Shown here piece by piece: positions 1 to 7,336 of a stretch of DNA of 55,942 nt. How positions within the stretch are numbered: position 1 is the first letter of the stretch; every line of letters begins with the position of its first letter. This stretch comes from Planctomycetota bacterium (GTDB taxonomy: Bacteria; Planctomycetota; Planctomycetia; Pirellulales; Pirellulaceae): the NCBI GenBank assembly GCA_024277285.1, contig JAJRVM010000340.1, positions 1 through 55,942 on the forward strand, given 5' to 3'. The position numbers were made by a program, and so were the translations under genes. The notes beneath the pieces are model-generated. The model saw nothing but the letters and a program-made list of their open reading frames with translations, searched no databases and was not told the DNA's origin.

Positions 1-62
1 GACTTCTTTCATCGCTGTTTCTTCGTACACGCTGGGGCGGTCTAGAAAGAACGATGGGGTCC

Positions 63-580
63 GTGCCACTGCTCATTCCGCACGTTTGCTACCGGCAGAC
101 ACCCCACAAAGTCACAAACCGATGCGCACACGCAACCGCCAAGTTGAGCAGTGCGAAGCGTCCGAGCTGCCATTGGAAACCGGCTAGCCGATTCGCACTG
201 CGTGCAGTTACTGGCGGCGTGTTGGTTAAGCGTTTGGTAGTGCCAGATCGATCGAGGTGTAGAACGCGTTCGAGCATGCAGTGGCACCATCATTCCGTGC
301 GTGTTCCAGTATCAGATCCCCCAACAAAGCGCAAGTCGATGCGCACACGCAAACGCCAAGTTGAGCAGTGTGAAGCGTCGCTCGAGCTGCCATTGGAAAC
401 CGGTTCGCCGGTTCGCACTGCGTGCAGTGAGCGACGGCGTGTTGGTGGGACGGTTGGTAGTGATAAGTCGATCGAGGTGTAGAACGCGTCCGCGCATGCA
501 GTGGCACGATCATTCCGTACGTGTTCCAGTATCAGATCCCCCAACAAAGCGCAAGTCGATGCGCACACGCAAACGCCAAG
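63..580 (+). repeat. Interspersed ~220-bp tandem repeat, locus 1
   Basis: Two full units (63-280 and 281-500) and a partial third (501-580) are arranged head to tail. Each unit starts with GTGSCAC, contains CATTCCGTRCGTGTT-like sequence, then GATGCGCACACGCAA (at 121, 338 and 558), then CTGCCATTGGAAACCGG, and ends in GCATGCA. Internal palindromes include AACCGG/CCGGTT and CACTGC/GCAGTG. The array stops about 14 bases before the stop codon of the minus-strand EboE-like gene. A related inverted array lies at 29300-29605. Small ORFs across this stretch are by-products of the repeat. Function unknown. Confidence 0.85.
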
Positions 581-593
581 TGACGTTGTCCCG

Positions 594-1763
594 CTAAACC
601 GTGGCCAGTTCCGCTTGTAACCAGCTCATCTCGTCGGCGATACCGTCGGCCAAATCCGTGCGTTGCAATTCAGGTGGCAGGACGCTCCATGCGTAGGTTT
701 CCACTTCAAAGTGTGTGAGTTCGGGGTGCAAGCTGGTGACGCCGAGCAGTCGTTGAATATCGGCCTGCGTCGTTCCAAGCAGGTTGAAGTGGTCAAGGTA
801 GATCGGCACGTGGAAGTGGATACGCCACTTGCCGCGCTGGTGTTGAGGATCGTCTTGGGCGGCCTTGAGCGCTGCGGGCAGGTCGTCAAAAAAGAGCACC
901 GGTGCGTCGGGGGTCAGACGCATTGCGGTCTGGTGCAGGTAGCGGTCTTCCGCAAACGCAGCCAATGCGTCGAGCAACGCGGGGTGCTCGCTGGCCGGCC
1001 GCCGATCGAAATCGACTTCAATGGCTGAGGAAACCTGGACTTTGCCGACTTGAATGCCCTGCTGGGCGTAACGGGCAAGCACGTCTCGTTGGTCTTCGAA
1101 CATGACGGCCGAGTGGCAGATGTCGTGGCAGACGCGGATATAGCGTTTGCACTGTTTGCCTTGTCCGCCAACGCAGAGGTGTTCGGCAAAGAACGCCAGG
1201 ACATCACCGCAACGTTGCAGCACACACCCAGGCTCGGGTTCGAGGCAGACCGTGATGAGACGGCCGGTGGTGGCTTCCAGTCGCGCCAATCGCTCGACCA
1301 CTTGGTCCAGGTGCTGAGCGGCGGTGCGCCATTGCTGGTCCGTCGGAGCGGGCGATCGCCAGGCGATGGGCAGCGTCGAGATGCTTCCCTCCATGCCCCC
1401 TGGCAGAATGGCATGGAGGATATCGATCAGGGCAAGTGTGTAGTCCAGCCGTTGCGACTCGAACCAGGTGGGGTGATAGACGCGCTGCTTCACGACTGGT
1501 TCGTGAAAGTCGCTGTACGGGAATCCGTTGAGTGTGAAGGGGATGAGGTCTTGGGTTGCGAGCCAGCTCGAAAGATCGGCGAGTTGTTGGGGCTCACGCA
1601 GCTTTCGCGCGGCAGAAGCGGCGATCCACAGCCCAACTCCCATGGGTTCCGTGGGCGCGAAGTGGTGCTTCACTGCCAGGCAATAGCGGCTCAGATTCGT
1701 CCGCAGCCCTTCGAGGTCACTGCCCGCATGGACGTTCGTGCAATATGCTAGCTGTTGCTTCAT
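594..1763 (-). CDS. eboE: EboE-like metabolite traffic protein (TIM-barrel, xylose-isomerase-like)
   Basis: A 389-aa soluble protein resembling EboE of the eboABCDEF cluster, which is linked to transport of a secondary metabolite precursor to the periplasm in cyanobacteria and other bacteria. Visible family-like features are the N-terminus LAYCTNVHAGSD, then TLNGFPYSDFH, GSISTLPIAW, CLEPEPGC, CHDICHSAVMFEDQ, HFHVPIYLD and near the end HFEVETYAWSVLPPEL. Acidic and histidine residues in these blocks fit a metal-binding TIM barrel of the AP-endonuclease 2/xylose isomerase type. No signal peptide or membrane segment. No other ebo genes (prenyltransferase EboC, EboA, EboB, EboD, EboF) are visible: downstream is a repeat array and upstream an empty spacer. 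The biochemical reaction is not known. The family call rests on motif recognition. Confidence 0.75.
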   Translation of the reverse strand: MKQQLAYCTNVHAGSDLEGLRTNLSRYCLAVKHHFAPTEPMGVGLWIAASAARKLREPQQLADLSSWLATQDLIPFTLNGFPYSDFHEPVVKQRVYHPTWFESQRLDYTLALIDILHAILPGGMEGSISTLPIAWRSPAPTDQQWRTAAQHLDQVVERLARLEATTGRLITVCLEPEPGCVLQRCGDVLAFFAEHLCVGGQGKQCKRYIRVCHDICHSAVMFEDQRDVLARYAQQGIQVGKVQVSSAIEVDFDRRPASEHPALLDALAAFAEDRYLHQTAMRLTPDAPVLFFDDLPAALKAAQDDPQHQRGKWRIHFHVPIYLDHFNLLGTTQADIQRLLGVTSLHPELTHFEVETYAWSVLPPELQRTDLADGIADEMSWLQAELATV

Positions 1764-2233
1764 CCGCTGGCTTTCTTAGGTAATTTGGTTCACCGCTCCG
1801 CAAATGTAGTGCCGCATGCGACGTGAACGCGACTGGCCTGCTACGTACACCACGCGTTGGTCGATCGCGAGATTATCCTTTGATCGTTGCCATGCCAAGC
1901 CGTGCCACGTTTGCGACCGGTTTTCTCACAGACTGCCTTGCCGTTTTACGGCAAATCAGCAATAACTCAAGTGCCGTGTTGACGCATGATTCTAACGAGG
2001 TAGGACCTCGAACCAATTACGAGCTACCGCTCGAACCGTGTTTTCCCGCTCCCGTTGGTCGCTAACACTTGACTCAACGTGATCAAGTTCTGCTCCATAA
2101 GGAGACTAACGAGTGGGAGCTTCGGGCCATAGTGAATCGGCTTCGGGGCGAGCTTGAGCCGTCGATAGCGACGCGACGATCCCGTTTTCTCACTTGTGTC
2201 TTGCTAGGCGATCCAGCACCACACTAGCCACCA
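1764..2233. other. Intergenic spacer between divergent eboE-like and cyclotransferase genes
   Basis: About 470 bp separating two divergently transcribed genes, so promoters for both should lie here. A perfect hairpin TTGCCGT-ttt-ACGGCAA lies near 1940-1956 without a following T tract. No convincing -35/-10 pair and no gene seen; the 80-codon ORF at 1823-2065 has no recognisable features. Confidence 0.5.
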
Positions 2234-3148
2234 TTGCCCGTGACCGTGAATATTACCGCTGTGAAACAACGACTGCCAGCCAGCAAAAAGCTCTCGGCGC
2301 GTGCGCCGTCGAGTGAAGTCGCGCGAAAGCGCTCCAGGGGCCGCTATTTTCGGGGCCGGGGTTTTTTTGGCTGGCTGCCGGCGATCGTCGCTCTGGCACT
2401 GGTCGTGATAGGGTTGGCGTTCTGGTACCAAGCCGTCGGTAACCGTCGTGCCGCGGCGCCGACGCGGCGCTATGTGTTGACGCGCAGCTATCCCCATGCG
2501 GTCGATGCCTATTGCCAGGGGTTGGTCTATCGTGACGGGTTTCTTTACGAAGGCACCGGTGCGTACGGGAAATCGTCGTTGCGCAAGGTCGAATTAGCGA
2601 CCGGCAAGGTGCTTCAAGAACGCCGGTTGGACAATCGCCTGTTTGGTGAAGGGATCACGATCTGGGAGAATCAGGTCATTCAGTTGACCTGGAAGAGTCG
2701 GCAGGCGTTGGTTTACGATCTGGAGACGTTCCAAGTACAAGGACGTTTTTCCTATCGCGGCGAAGGGTGGGGGATCACGCACGATGGCAAGCAGCTGATC
2801 ATGAGCGATGGTACGGCCACGCTGCGGTTCCTCGATCCGAAGACGTTCAGGGTGCGGCGCCAGTTGACGGTCCGGGACGGGCGTCGCCGAGTCAGCAAGC
2901 TGAACGAGCTGGAATTCGTGGAAGGCGATATCTACGCGAACATTTGGTACGAGGATCGCATCGCACGCATCTCGTCCGAAACGGGCAAAGTGATCGAGTG
3001 GCTTGACTTGTCCCAACTCTACCCGTCGTCACAACGTCACGACCGCGACGAGGTCCTCAACGGAATCGCCTATGACCCCCAGCAGCGGCGGTTGTTGGTG
3101 ACCGGCAAGAATTGGCCGCGCTTGTACGAAATCCACCTCCCCGAGTGA
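2234..3148 (+). CDS. Glutaminyl-peptide cyclotransferase (plant/bacterial-type, beta-propeller), membrane-anchored
   Basis: Predicted to convert N-terminal glutamine of peptides to pyroglutamate. The 304-aa product has a basic N-terminus, one membrane segment around residues 43-65 (GWLPAIVALALVVIGLAFW) and then the Glu_cyclase_2 domain. Typical family strings are QGLVYRDGFLYEGTG, YGKSSLRKVELATGKVL, FGEGIT, GWGITHDG, LIMSDGTATLRFLDP, LNELEFVEGDIYANIWYED and LNGIAYDP near the end. The architecture suggests an anchored enzyme facing the periplasm. The start is uncertain: TTG at 2234 is the longest, with in-frame GTG codons at 2240, 2246 and 2261, and no strong Shine-Dalgarno. It is unrelated to the zinc-dependent animal-type cyclase. 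The gene stands alone, with a 154-bp gap before the next gene. Confidence 0.85.
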   Translation: MPVTVNITAVKQRLPASKKLSARAPSSEVARKRSRGRYFRGRGFFGWLPAIVALALVVIGLAFWYQAVGNRRAAAPTRRYVLTRSYPHAVDAYCQGLVYRDGFLYEGTGAYGKSSLRKVELATGKVLQERRLDNRLFGEGITIWENQVIQLTWKSRQALVYDLETFQVQGRFSYRGEGWGITHDGKQLIMSDGTATLRFLDPKTFRVRRQLTVRDGRRRVSKLNELEFVEGDIYANIWYEDRIARISSETGKVIEWLDLSQLYPSSQRHDRDEVLNGIAYDPQQRRLLVTGKNWPRLYEIHLPE

Positions 3149-3302
3149 AGTTCCAGGTGAGCAATTGCAAAAGTCTCGGGAAGTTCCCATCGCGCGCTTT
3201 CACAATCATTGCCTGATCGAGTAGGATTGTACCGGTACCTTGGTAATTCCGACTGTTGCATAACAGCATTGCTGATCCCACCAACTTCGAGGAGCTACAC
3301 CG

Positions 3303-4826
3303 ATGATTCGATTGGGACTCAATATTTGCGTCACGCTGGTACTTGCCTGTTGTTTGGCGCTGACTGCGTGGGGGCAAGAGGCGAAGAAAGCGGAGGCGAC
3401 CCCCGCCAAAGAGGCCGCTGCCAAGTCGGCTACCAAGCCTGCCGCCAAGTCGGCAGCCAAGGAAGCGACACACAAGGTGAAACGGGCGCCGCTGAAGATT
3501 AAGGTCAATTTGACGGGGGTGTTCGAGCCCACTCAGATGTGGCCGCTCGTGTTACGTCCGAATAGTTGGTCGTCGTTTACGGTCGTCAGGGCCGCTGCGC
3601 ATGGCAAACGTGTCAAGAAAGGCGAGACGCTTGTTTGGCTCGATATGGCCAAGATCGACGAACAACTGCAGGATGTGGAATTGTCGTTGCAGCTTGGTCA
3701 GCTGTCGCGGCGTCAGGCCGAAGCCGATTGGGCACTGTTGCAGAAATCGGTGCCGCTCGACTTGAAGTCGTCCGAACGAGCGAAGCGAATGGCCGACGAG
3801 AATCTCGCCTACTTCATGAAGATCGACCGTGCATTTCAACAGGAGGCGGTCAAGTTTTCGCTCAAGAGTTCACGCAATTCGCTGGAATATGCGGAGGAAG
3901 AACTGAAACAGCTCGAGAAGATGTACAAGGCGGACGATCTGACCGAAGAGACCGAAGAGATCGTGTTGAAGCGCGCTCGCAACGATGTGGAGCGGTCGAA
4001 GTTCTACCTGAAATCATCCGAATTGCGTGCGAAGAAATCGCTGGAACAGGATTTGCCCCGCGAAGAGCAGCAATTGGTCGAAAGTGCTCAGCGCGCCGAC
4101 ATCATGCTGGCCAAAACGGTTGCCACACTGCCGGTGCAGATCGAGAAGCAAAAAATTGAACGCGAAAAGCAACGTCTGGCGGACCAACGCGCTCAGGAGA
4201 AGTTCACGAAGCTGCGTGAGGATCGCGCGATCATGACCATCGTGGCGCCGGCCGACGGGTACGTCTATTACGGCAAGTGGACACGCGGCAAATGGTCGGG
4301 TGTCGATTCGGTGGCATCCCAGTTGATCGAAGGTGGCAAGCTTTCGCCGCAGAGTGTCTTCATGACGATCGTCAATCCGCGGCCGTTGCAGATTCGCGTC
4401 GATTTGCCTGAAAAAGAGCTCTACCGAGTGAAACATGGCATGCAGGGTATTGCGATCCCTGATGGATATCCCGATCTGGAGCTGGCGGCCAAAGTGCAAG
4501 GCGTCTCCGCATTCCCTCTTAACAAGGGGACTTTTGACGGACGCCTTGGCGTGCAGCTCGGTGACAACGCGAAGGTGATTGTGCCGGGCATGGGGTGCAA
4601 AATCACGTTGATTGCCTATGACAAGAAGAATGCCATCACCGTCCCCGCCAGTGCTGTGTTTGAAGACGACGCGGATGGAAAGCGGAATGTGGTGTACGTC
4701 AAAGGAGAGGGCGACAAGCCGGAGAAACGCAAAGTGGTGATCGGGCAAAAGGCAGAGAAAAAGTGGGAAGTTCTCAGCGGCTTGAAAGAGAATGATCTGG
4801 TGCTGTTGAAAAAGCCGGATGCGTAG
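3303..4826 (+). CDS. HlyD-family/RND-type periplasmic adaptor (membrane fusion protein)
   Basis: A 507-aa exported protein. Residues 1-24 form a signal peptide ending in TAWGQ, followed by a Lys/Ala-rich linker (about 25-62). A split biotinyl-lipoyl-like domain follows: its first half lies around residues 70-115 (HGKRVKKGETLVWLD) and its second half around 308-325 (IMTIVAPADGYVYYG). Between them is a long charged, heptad-like helical region (about 115-305) typical of an adaptor hairpin. A beta-barrel and membrane-proximal part follow (LQIRVDLPEKELYRVK, AITVPASAVF, VLSGLKENDLVLL). GAGGAG at 3289-3294 sits 8 bases before the ATG, a good start. Adaptors normally link an inner-membrane transporter to an outer-membrane channel, but no ABC, RND or TolC-like partner is adjacent, so the substrate is unknown. 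Confidence 0.82.
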   Translation: MIRLGLNICVTLVLACCLALTAWGQEAKKAEATPAKEAAAKSATKPAAKSAAKEATHKVKRAPLKIKVNLTGVFEPTQMWPLVLRPNSWSSFTVVRAAAHGKRVKKGETLVWLDMAKIDEQLQDVELSLQLGQLSRRQAEADWALLQKSVPLDLKSSERAKRMADENLAYFMKIDRAFQQEAVKFSLKSSRNSLEYAEEELKQLEKMYKADDLTEETEEIVLKRARNDVERSKFYLKSSELRAKKSLEQDLPREEQQLVESAQRADIMLAKTVATLPVQIEKQKIEREKQRLADQRAQEKFTKLREDRAIMTIVAPADGYVYYGKWTRGKWSGVDSVASQLIEGGKLSPQSVFMTIVNPRPLQIRVDLPEKELYRVKHGMQGIAIPDGYPDLELAAKVQGVSAFPLNKGTFDGRLGVQLGDNAKVIVPGMGCKITLIAYDKKNAITVPASAVFEDDADGKRNVVYVKGEGDKPEKRKVVIGQKAEKKWEVLSGLKENDLVLLKKPDA

Positions 4827-4969
4827 CGAACAAGTTGCCATGGCACCGTCACATGGCCGAGGCAGGATCAACACGCCCTTCGGCTACAACTCAAATGGGT
4901 CCTTGAATGCACGCTTACCACTCCAGAAGTTTTATGCACGGCGCGGGGCTTCTTGCCGCTCGTGGCAGC

Positions 4970-6304
4970 ATGATGATGAATCGACTTGCGCTATTGCTTG
5001 GACGACTGGGGCTTGGACGACTGGGGCTTGGACGACTGGGGCTTGAACGACTGGGGCTTGAACGACTGGGGCTTGAACGACTGGGGCTTGAACGTCGCCG
5101 GACGGCTTTGATCATGTTGAGCGTCTGCGGCGTCATTGTGTTGAGTTGCATCACGCTGCCGAAGTGCGTCAGGGCGGACGAAAAGGACGCTGTCAAGCCT
5201 TCGATTCCGGCCGCGCCCAAACTGCCGCCGGTGTCGACGCCGCGCAAAGCGGATCTTGAACGAGCGATCGAGCGTGGCATCCAGTTTCTACTCGGTGACC
5301 AGAACAAAGATGGCTCCTGGGGGTCGGCGCGGAATACCAAAGAGCTGAACATCTTCGCGCCGGTTCCGGGGGGGCACCACGCCTTCCGTACCGCAGTGAC
5401 CGCGCTCTGTTTGACCAGTCTGATGGAAGTGGGCGATGATCGCCCTGAGGTGCAGGGGGCGATTGATCGAGGTGAGGCGTGGTTGATGGAGTTCTTACCC
5501 AAGTTGCGCCGTGCCGGGCCGGTAGCGATCTACAACGTCTGGGGGCATGCGTATGCGATTCAAACCCTGGTTCGGATGCACCGGCGTCACGCGGATGATC
5601 CTGCCAGGCAGAAGGAGATCGTCGCGCTGATACGCTCGCAATATGATTACCTGGATCGTTACGAATCGGTGGATGGCGGATGGGGCTATTACGATTTCCG
5701 AGTGGGCGCCAAAAAGCCGGCGACCGATTCAACGAGTTTCCTGTCGGCGGCTGTGTTGGTTGCGTTCGACGAAGCACGAGGGATTGGTGTATCGCCACCC
5801 GACAAACTCACTCAGCGCGCCATTGCTTCGCTGCACCGTCAACAGAAGCCCGACTTCAGCTATCTGTATGGCGAGTATCTGAAGTATCAACCGATGCGCG
5901 GAATCAATCGGCCGGGTGGCAGCCTGGGACGCTCGCAGGCCTGTAATCTTGCCCTGCGGCTTTGGGGAGACAAGAAGATCACGGACGACGTGCTCAAGAC
6001 GTGGCTCGATCGGCTGATCTCGCGTAACGGCTGGCTCAGCATCGGTCGCAAGCGACCGATTCCTCACGAATCGTGGTTCCAGGTGGCGGGTTATTTCTAC
6101 TACTTCGGCCACTATTACGCCGGGCTCTGCATCGAACAGCTCAAGCCAGAGGATCGACATGACTACCAGGCGCACCTGGCCACGATCCTGATGAAGCTGC
6201 AGGAAAAGAACGGCTCCTGGTGGGACTATCCGCTGTACAATTACCACCAGCAATATGGCACCGCCTACGTCCTGATGTCCCTGAAACGCTGCCAGCAACC
6301 GTAG
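4970..6304 (+). CDS. Exported prenyltransferase/squalene-oxidase-repeat (terpenoid-cyclase toroid) protein
   Basis: The mature part is an alpha/alpha toroid of the prenyltransferase/squalene oxidase repeat type, with QW-like motifs QNKDGSWG, DGGWGYYDF and KNGSWWDY. In planctomycetes such exported proteins are common and are not proven cyclases; no DXDD-type catalytic motif was found, so enzyme activity should not be assumed. The N-terminus is odd. After MMMNRLALLLG come six 5-residue repeats (G/E-R-L-G-L), then RRR and a hydrophobic signal-like segment (LSVCGVIVLSCITL) before KCVRADEK. The start is ambiguous: in-frame ATGs at 4907, 4934, 4970 and 5114, none with a clear Shine-Dalgarno. 4970 is chosen because the original leader then reads as a normal signal peptide interrupted by repeat expansion. 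The stop TAG overlaps the start of an interspersed repeat. Confidence 0.75.
   Translation: MMMNRLALLLGRLGLGRLGLGRLGLERLGLERLGLERLGLERRRTALIMLSVCGVIVLSCITLPKCVRADEKDAVKPSIPAAPKLPPVSTPRKADLERAIERGIQFLLGDQNKDGSWGSARNTKELNIFAPVPGGHHAFRTAVTALCLTSLMEVGDDRPEVQGAIDRGEAWLMEFLPKLRRAGPVAIYNVWGHAYAIQTLVRMHRRHADDPARQKEIVALIRSQYDYLDRYESVDGGWGYYDFRVGAKKPATDSTSFLSAAVLVAFDEARGIGVSPPDKLTQRAIASLHRQQKPDFSYLYGEYLKYQPMRGINRPGGSLGRSQACNLALRLWGDKKITDDVLKTWLDRLISRNGWLSIGRKRPIPHESWFQVAGYFYYFGHYYAGLCIEQLKPEDRHDYQAHLATILMKLQEKNGSWWDYPLYNYHQQYGTAYVLMSLKRCQQP
5000..5089 (+). repeat. 15-bp tandem repeat inside a coding region (six units)
   Basis: Six head-to-tail copies of GRACGACTGGGGCTT (R = G in units 1-3, A in units 4-6), encoding GRLGL three times then ERLGL three times. 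The unit length keeps the reading frame. It lies in the n-region of the putative signal peptide of the toroid protein. Confidence 0.95.
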
Positions 6305-6380
6305 GGTGTGTCAAGCTCGCTCAGATCGATATTGCAGCTCCCATCGGCACAACGAGCGCGCGCAGGCACACCCGTATCCG
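6302..6380 (+). repeat. Interspersed REP-like repeat (GTAGGGTGTG family), copy 1
   Basis: Starts in the stop codon of the toroid gene: TAGGGTGTGTCAAGCTCGC, a variable middle, then GAGCGCGCGCAGGCACACC. The ends are imperfect inverted repeats (GGTGTG...CACACC). Related copies lie at 30846-30921 (inverted) and 43685-43765. It resembles the widespread bacterial GTAGGGTGGG...CCCACC type of intergenic palindrome. Confidence 0.7.
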
Positions 6381-6520
6381 GGCCACGGACATGAGGGCGC
6401 GAAGAGCACGTCCAGAGCGGCTTGGAGCCGATGGTCGCTCGCGGTTCTGCTCCACCATGGAGGTTGAAATCGATCCGATGGTGCGTTGGGAACTACTTTC
6501 AAAGCACGTTCTCTGTCCGG

Positions 6521-7063
6521 TCATTTCTTCTTCGGCCGAAAAGCGACTAGACGCTGCAGGTTGGTTTGCAGGTAGGGGCCGCCGATCAGGTCAATACAGT
6601 AAGGAATGGCAGGAAATACCGCGTCGAGGCATTCACAGATAGCACGCGGCTGGCCGGGTAAGTTGACGATCAAGCTGCGGCTGCGGATACCGGCGGTTTG
6701 CCGCGAGAGGATGGCGGTTGGGACCGCTTGCAGCGAAACCTGTCGCATCAATTCGCCGAACCCGGGCATCATCTTGGCGCAGACCGCTTCGGTCGCTTCG
6801 GGGGTGACGTCGCGAGGTGCCGGGCCGGTACCGCCAGTGGTAATGATCAGGCAACAGTCGTGTTGGTCCGCAAGACGTTTGAGTGCCGTGCTCACCTCGA
6901 TTTGCTCGTCCGGCACGATCTCCGCCACACACTCCCAGGGCGACGCCAGAACCTCTTCCAGATACTGGCGTATTGCCGGCCCGCCACGGTCTTCGTATTC
7001 TCCGCGGCTGGCGCGGTCCGAGACTGTCACGATACCGATTCTGGCCATCTTCGCCTGGTTCAT
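6521..7063 (-). CDS. mogA: Molybdopterin adenylyltransferase (MogA/MoaB family)
   Basis: Activates molybdopterin by adenylylation for molybdate insertion during molybdenum cofactor synthesis; cytosolic. The 180-aa product is full length for the single-domain MogA/MoaB family. It starts RIGIVTVSDRASRGEYEDRGGP and has TTGGTGPAPRDVTPEA at about residues 75-90, the MPT/nucleotide-binding signature, and IVNLPGQPRA further on. The chosen ATG at 7063 has AAGAAGGG just upstream on the minus strand; a longer ORF to 7111 adds 16 residues without a ribosome-binding site. No other moa/moe genes are adjacent. MogA and MoaB are not separable by eye, but the function is the same. Confidence 0.88.
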   Translation of the reverse strand: MNQAKMARIGIVTVSDRASRGEYEDRGGPAIRQYLEEVLASPWECVAEIVPDEQIEVSTALKRLADQHDCCLIITTGGTGPAPRDVTPEATEAVCAKMMPGFGELMRQVSLQAVPTAILSRQTAGIRSRSLIVNLPGQPRAICECLDAVFPAIPYCIDLIGGPYLQTNLQRLVAFRPKKK

Positions 7064-7275
7064 GTAATTGCCCTTCTTGCGACGATAATGATGGTTTGAT
7101 TTCACCTGCATCAGGTACGCAACATACTAGCGAGCAGGTTATCATGAAAAAAGGTGGGCGAGCCGAAGCGACGACAGGGCCCTATTCTTGCCGGTCGTAC
7201 TCGGTTCGGTATTATACGTGATCGAGAACGAGTCCGCTGATCAAGTGGTTGCCGCAGCTCGCCTCGTTGTGTTCC

Positions 7276-7307
7276 CGTCTTATCGTTACTGCGTCTTATC
7301 GTTACTG
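7276..7307 (+). repeat. 16-bp perfect tandem duplication in an intergenic region
   Basis: CGTCTTATCGTTACTG occurs twice back to back (7276-7291 and 7292-7307), 29 bases before the start of the SGNH hydrolase gene and within the divergent mogA/SGNH spacer. It could be a paired regulator site or a simple duplication; nothing further supports either. Confidence 0.85.
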
Positions 7308-7336
7308 CATAGTCCAGTTGCATTTCTGAATGGTCC

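Noticed and set aside
54..597. Several overlapping ORFs in the left repeat array
   Set aside because: They repeat the same translated unit with each 220-bp copy, appear in several frames and on both strands, and are explained by the DNA repeat.
1050..1751. 233-codon plus-strand ORF antisense to the EboE-like gene
   Set aside because: It mirrors the codon structure of the minus-strand gene and has no domain or start signal of its own.
1823..2065. 80-codon ORF between eboE-like and cyclotransferase genes
   Set aside because: No ribosome-binding site, no motif, and it lies in a divergent promoter spacer.
4970..6304. Assignment of the toroid protein as a functional squalene-hopene cyclase
   Set aside because: It is about 440 aa, carries a signal-like leader and lacks a visible DXDD catalytic motif; real cyclases are about 630 aa.
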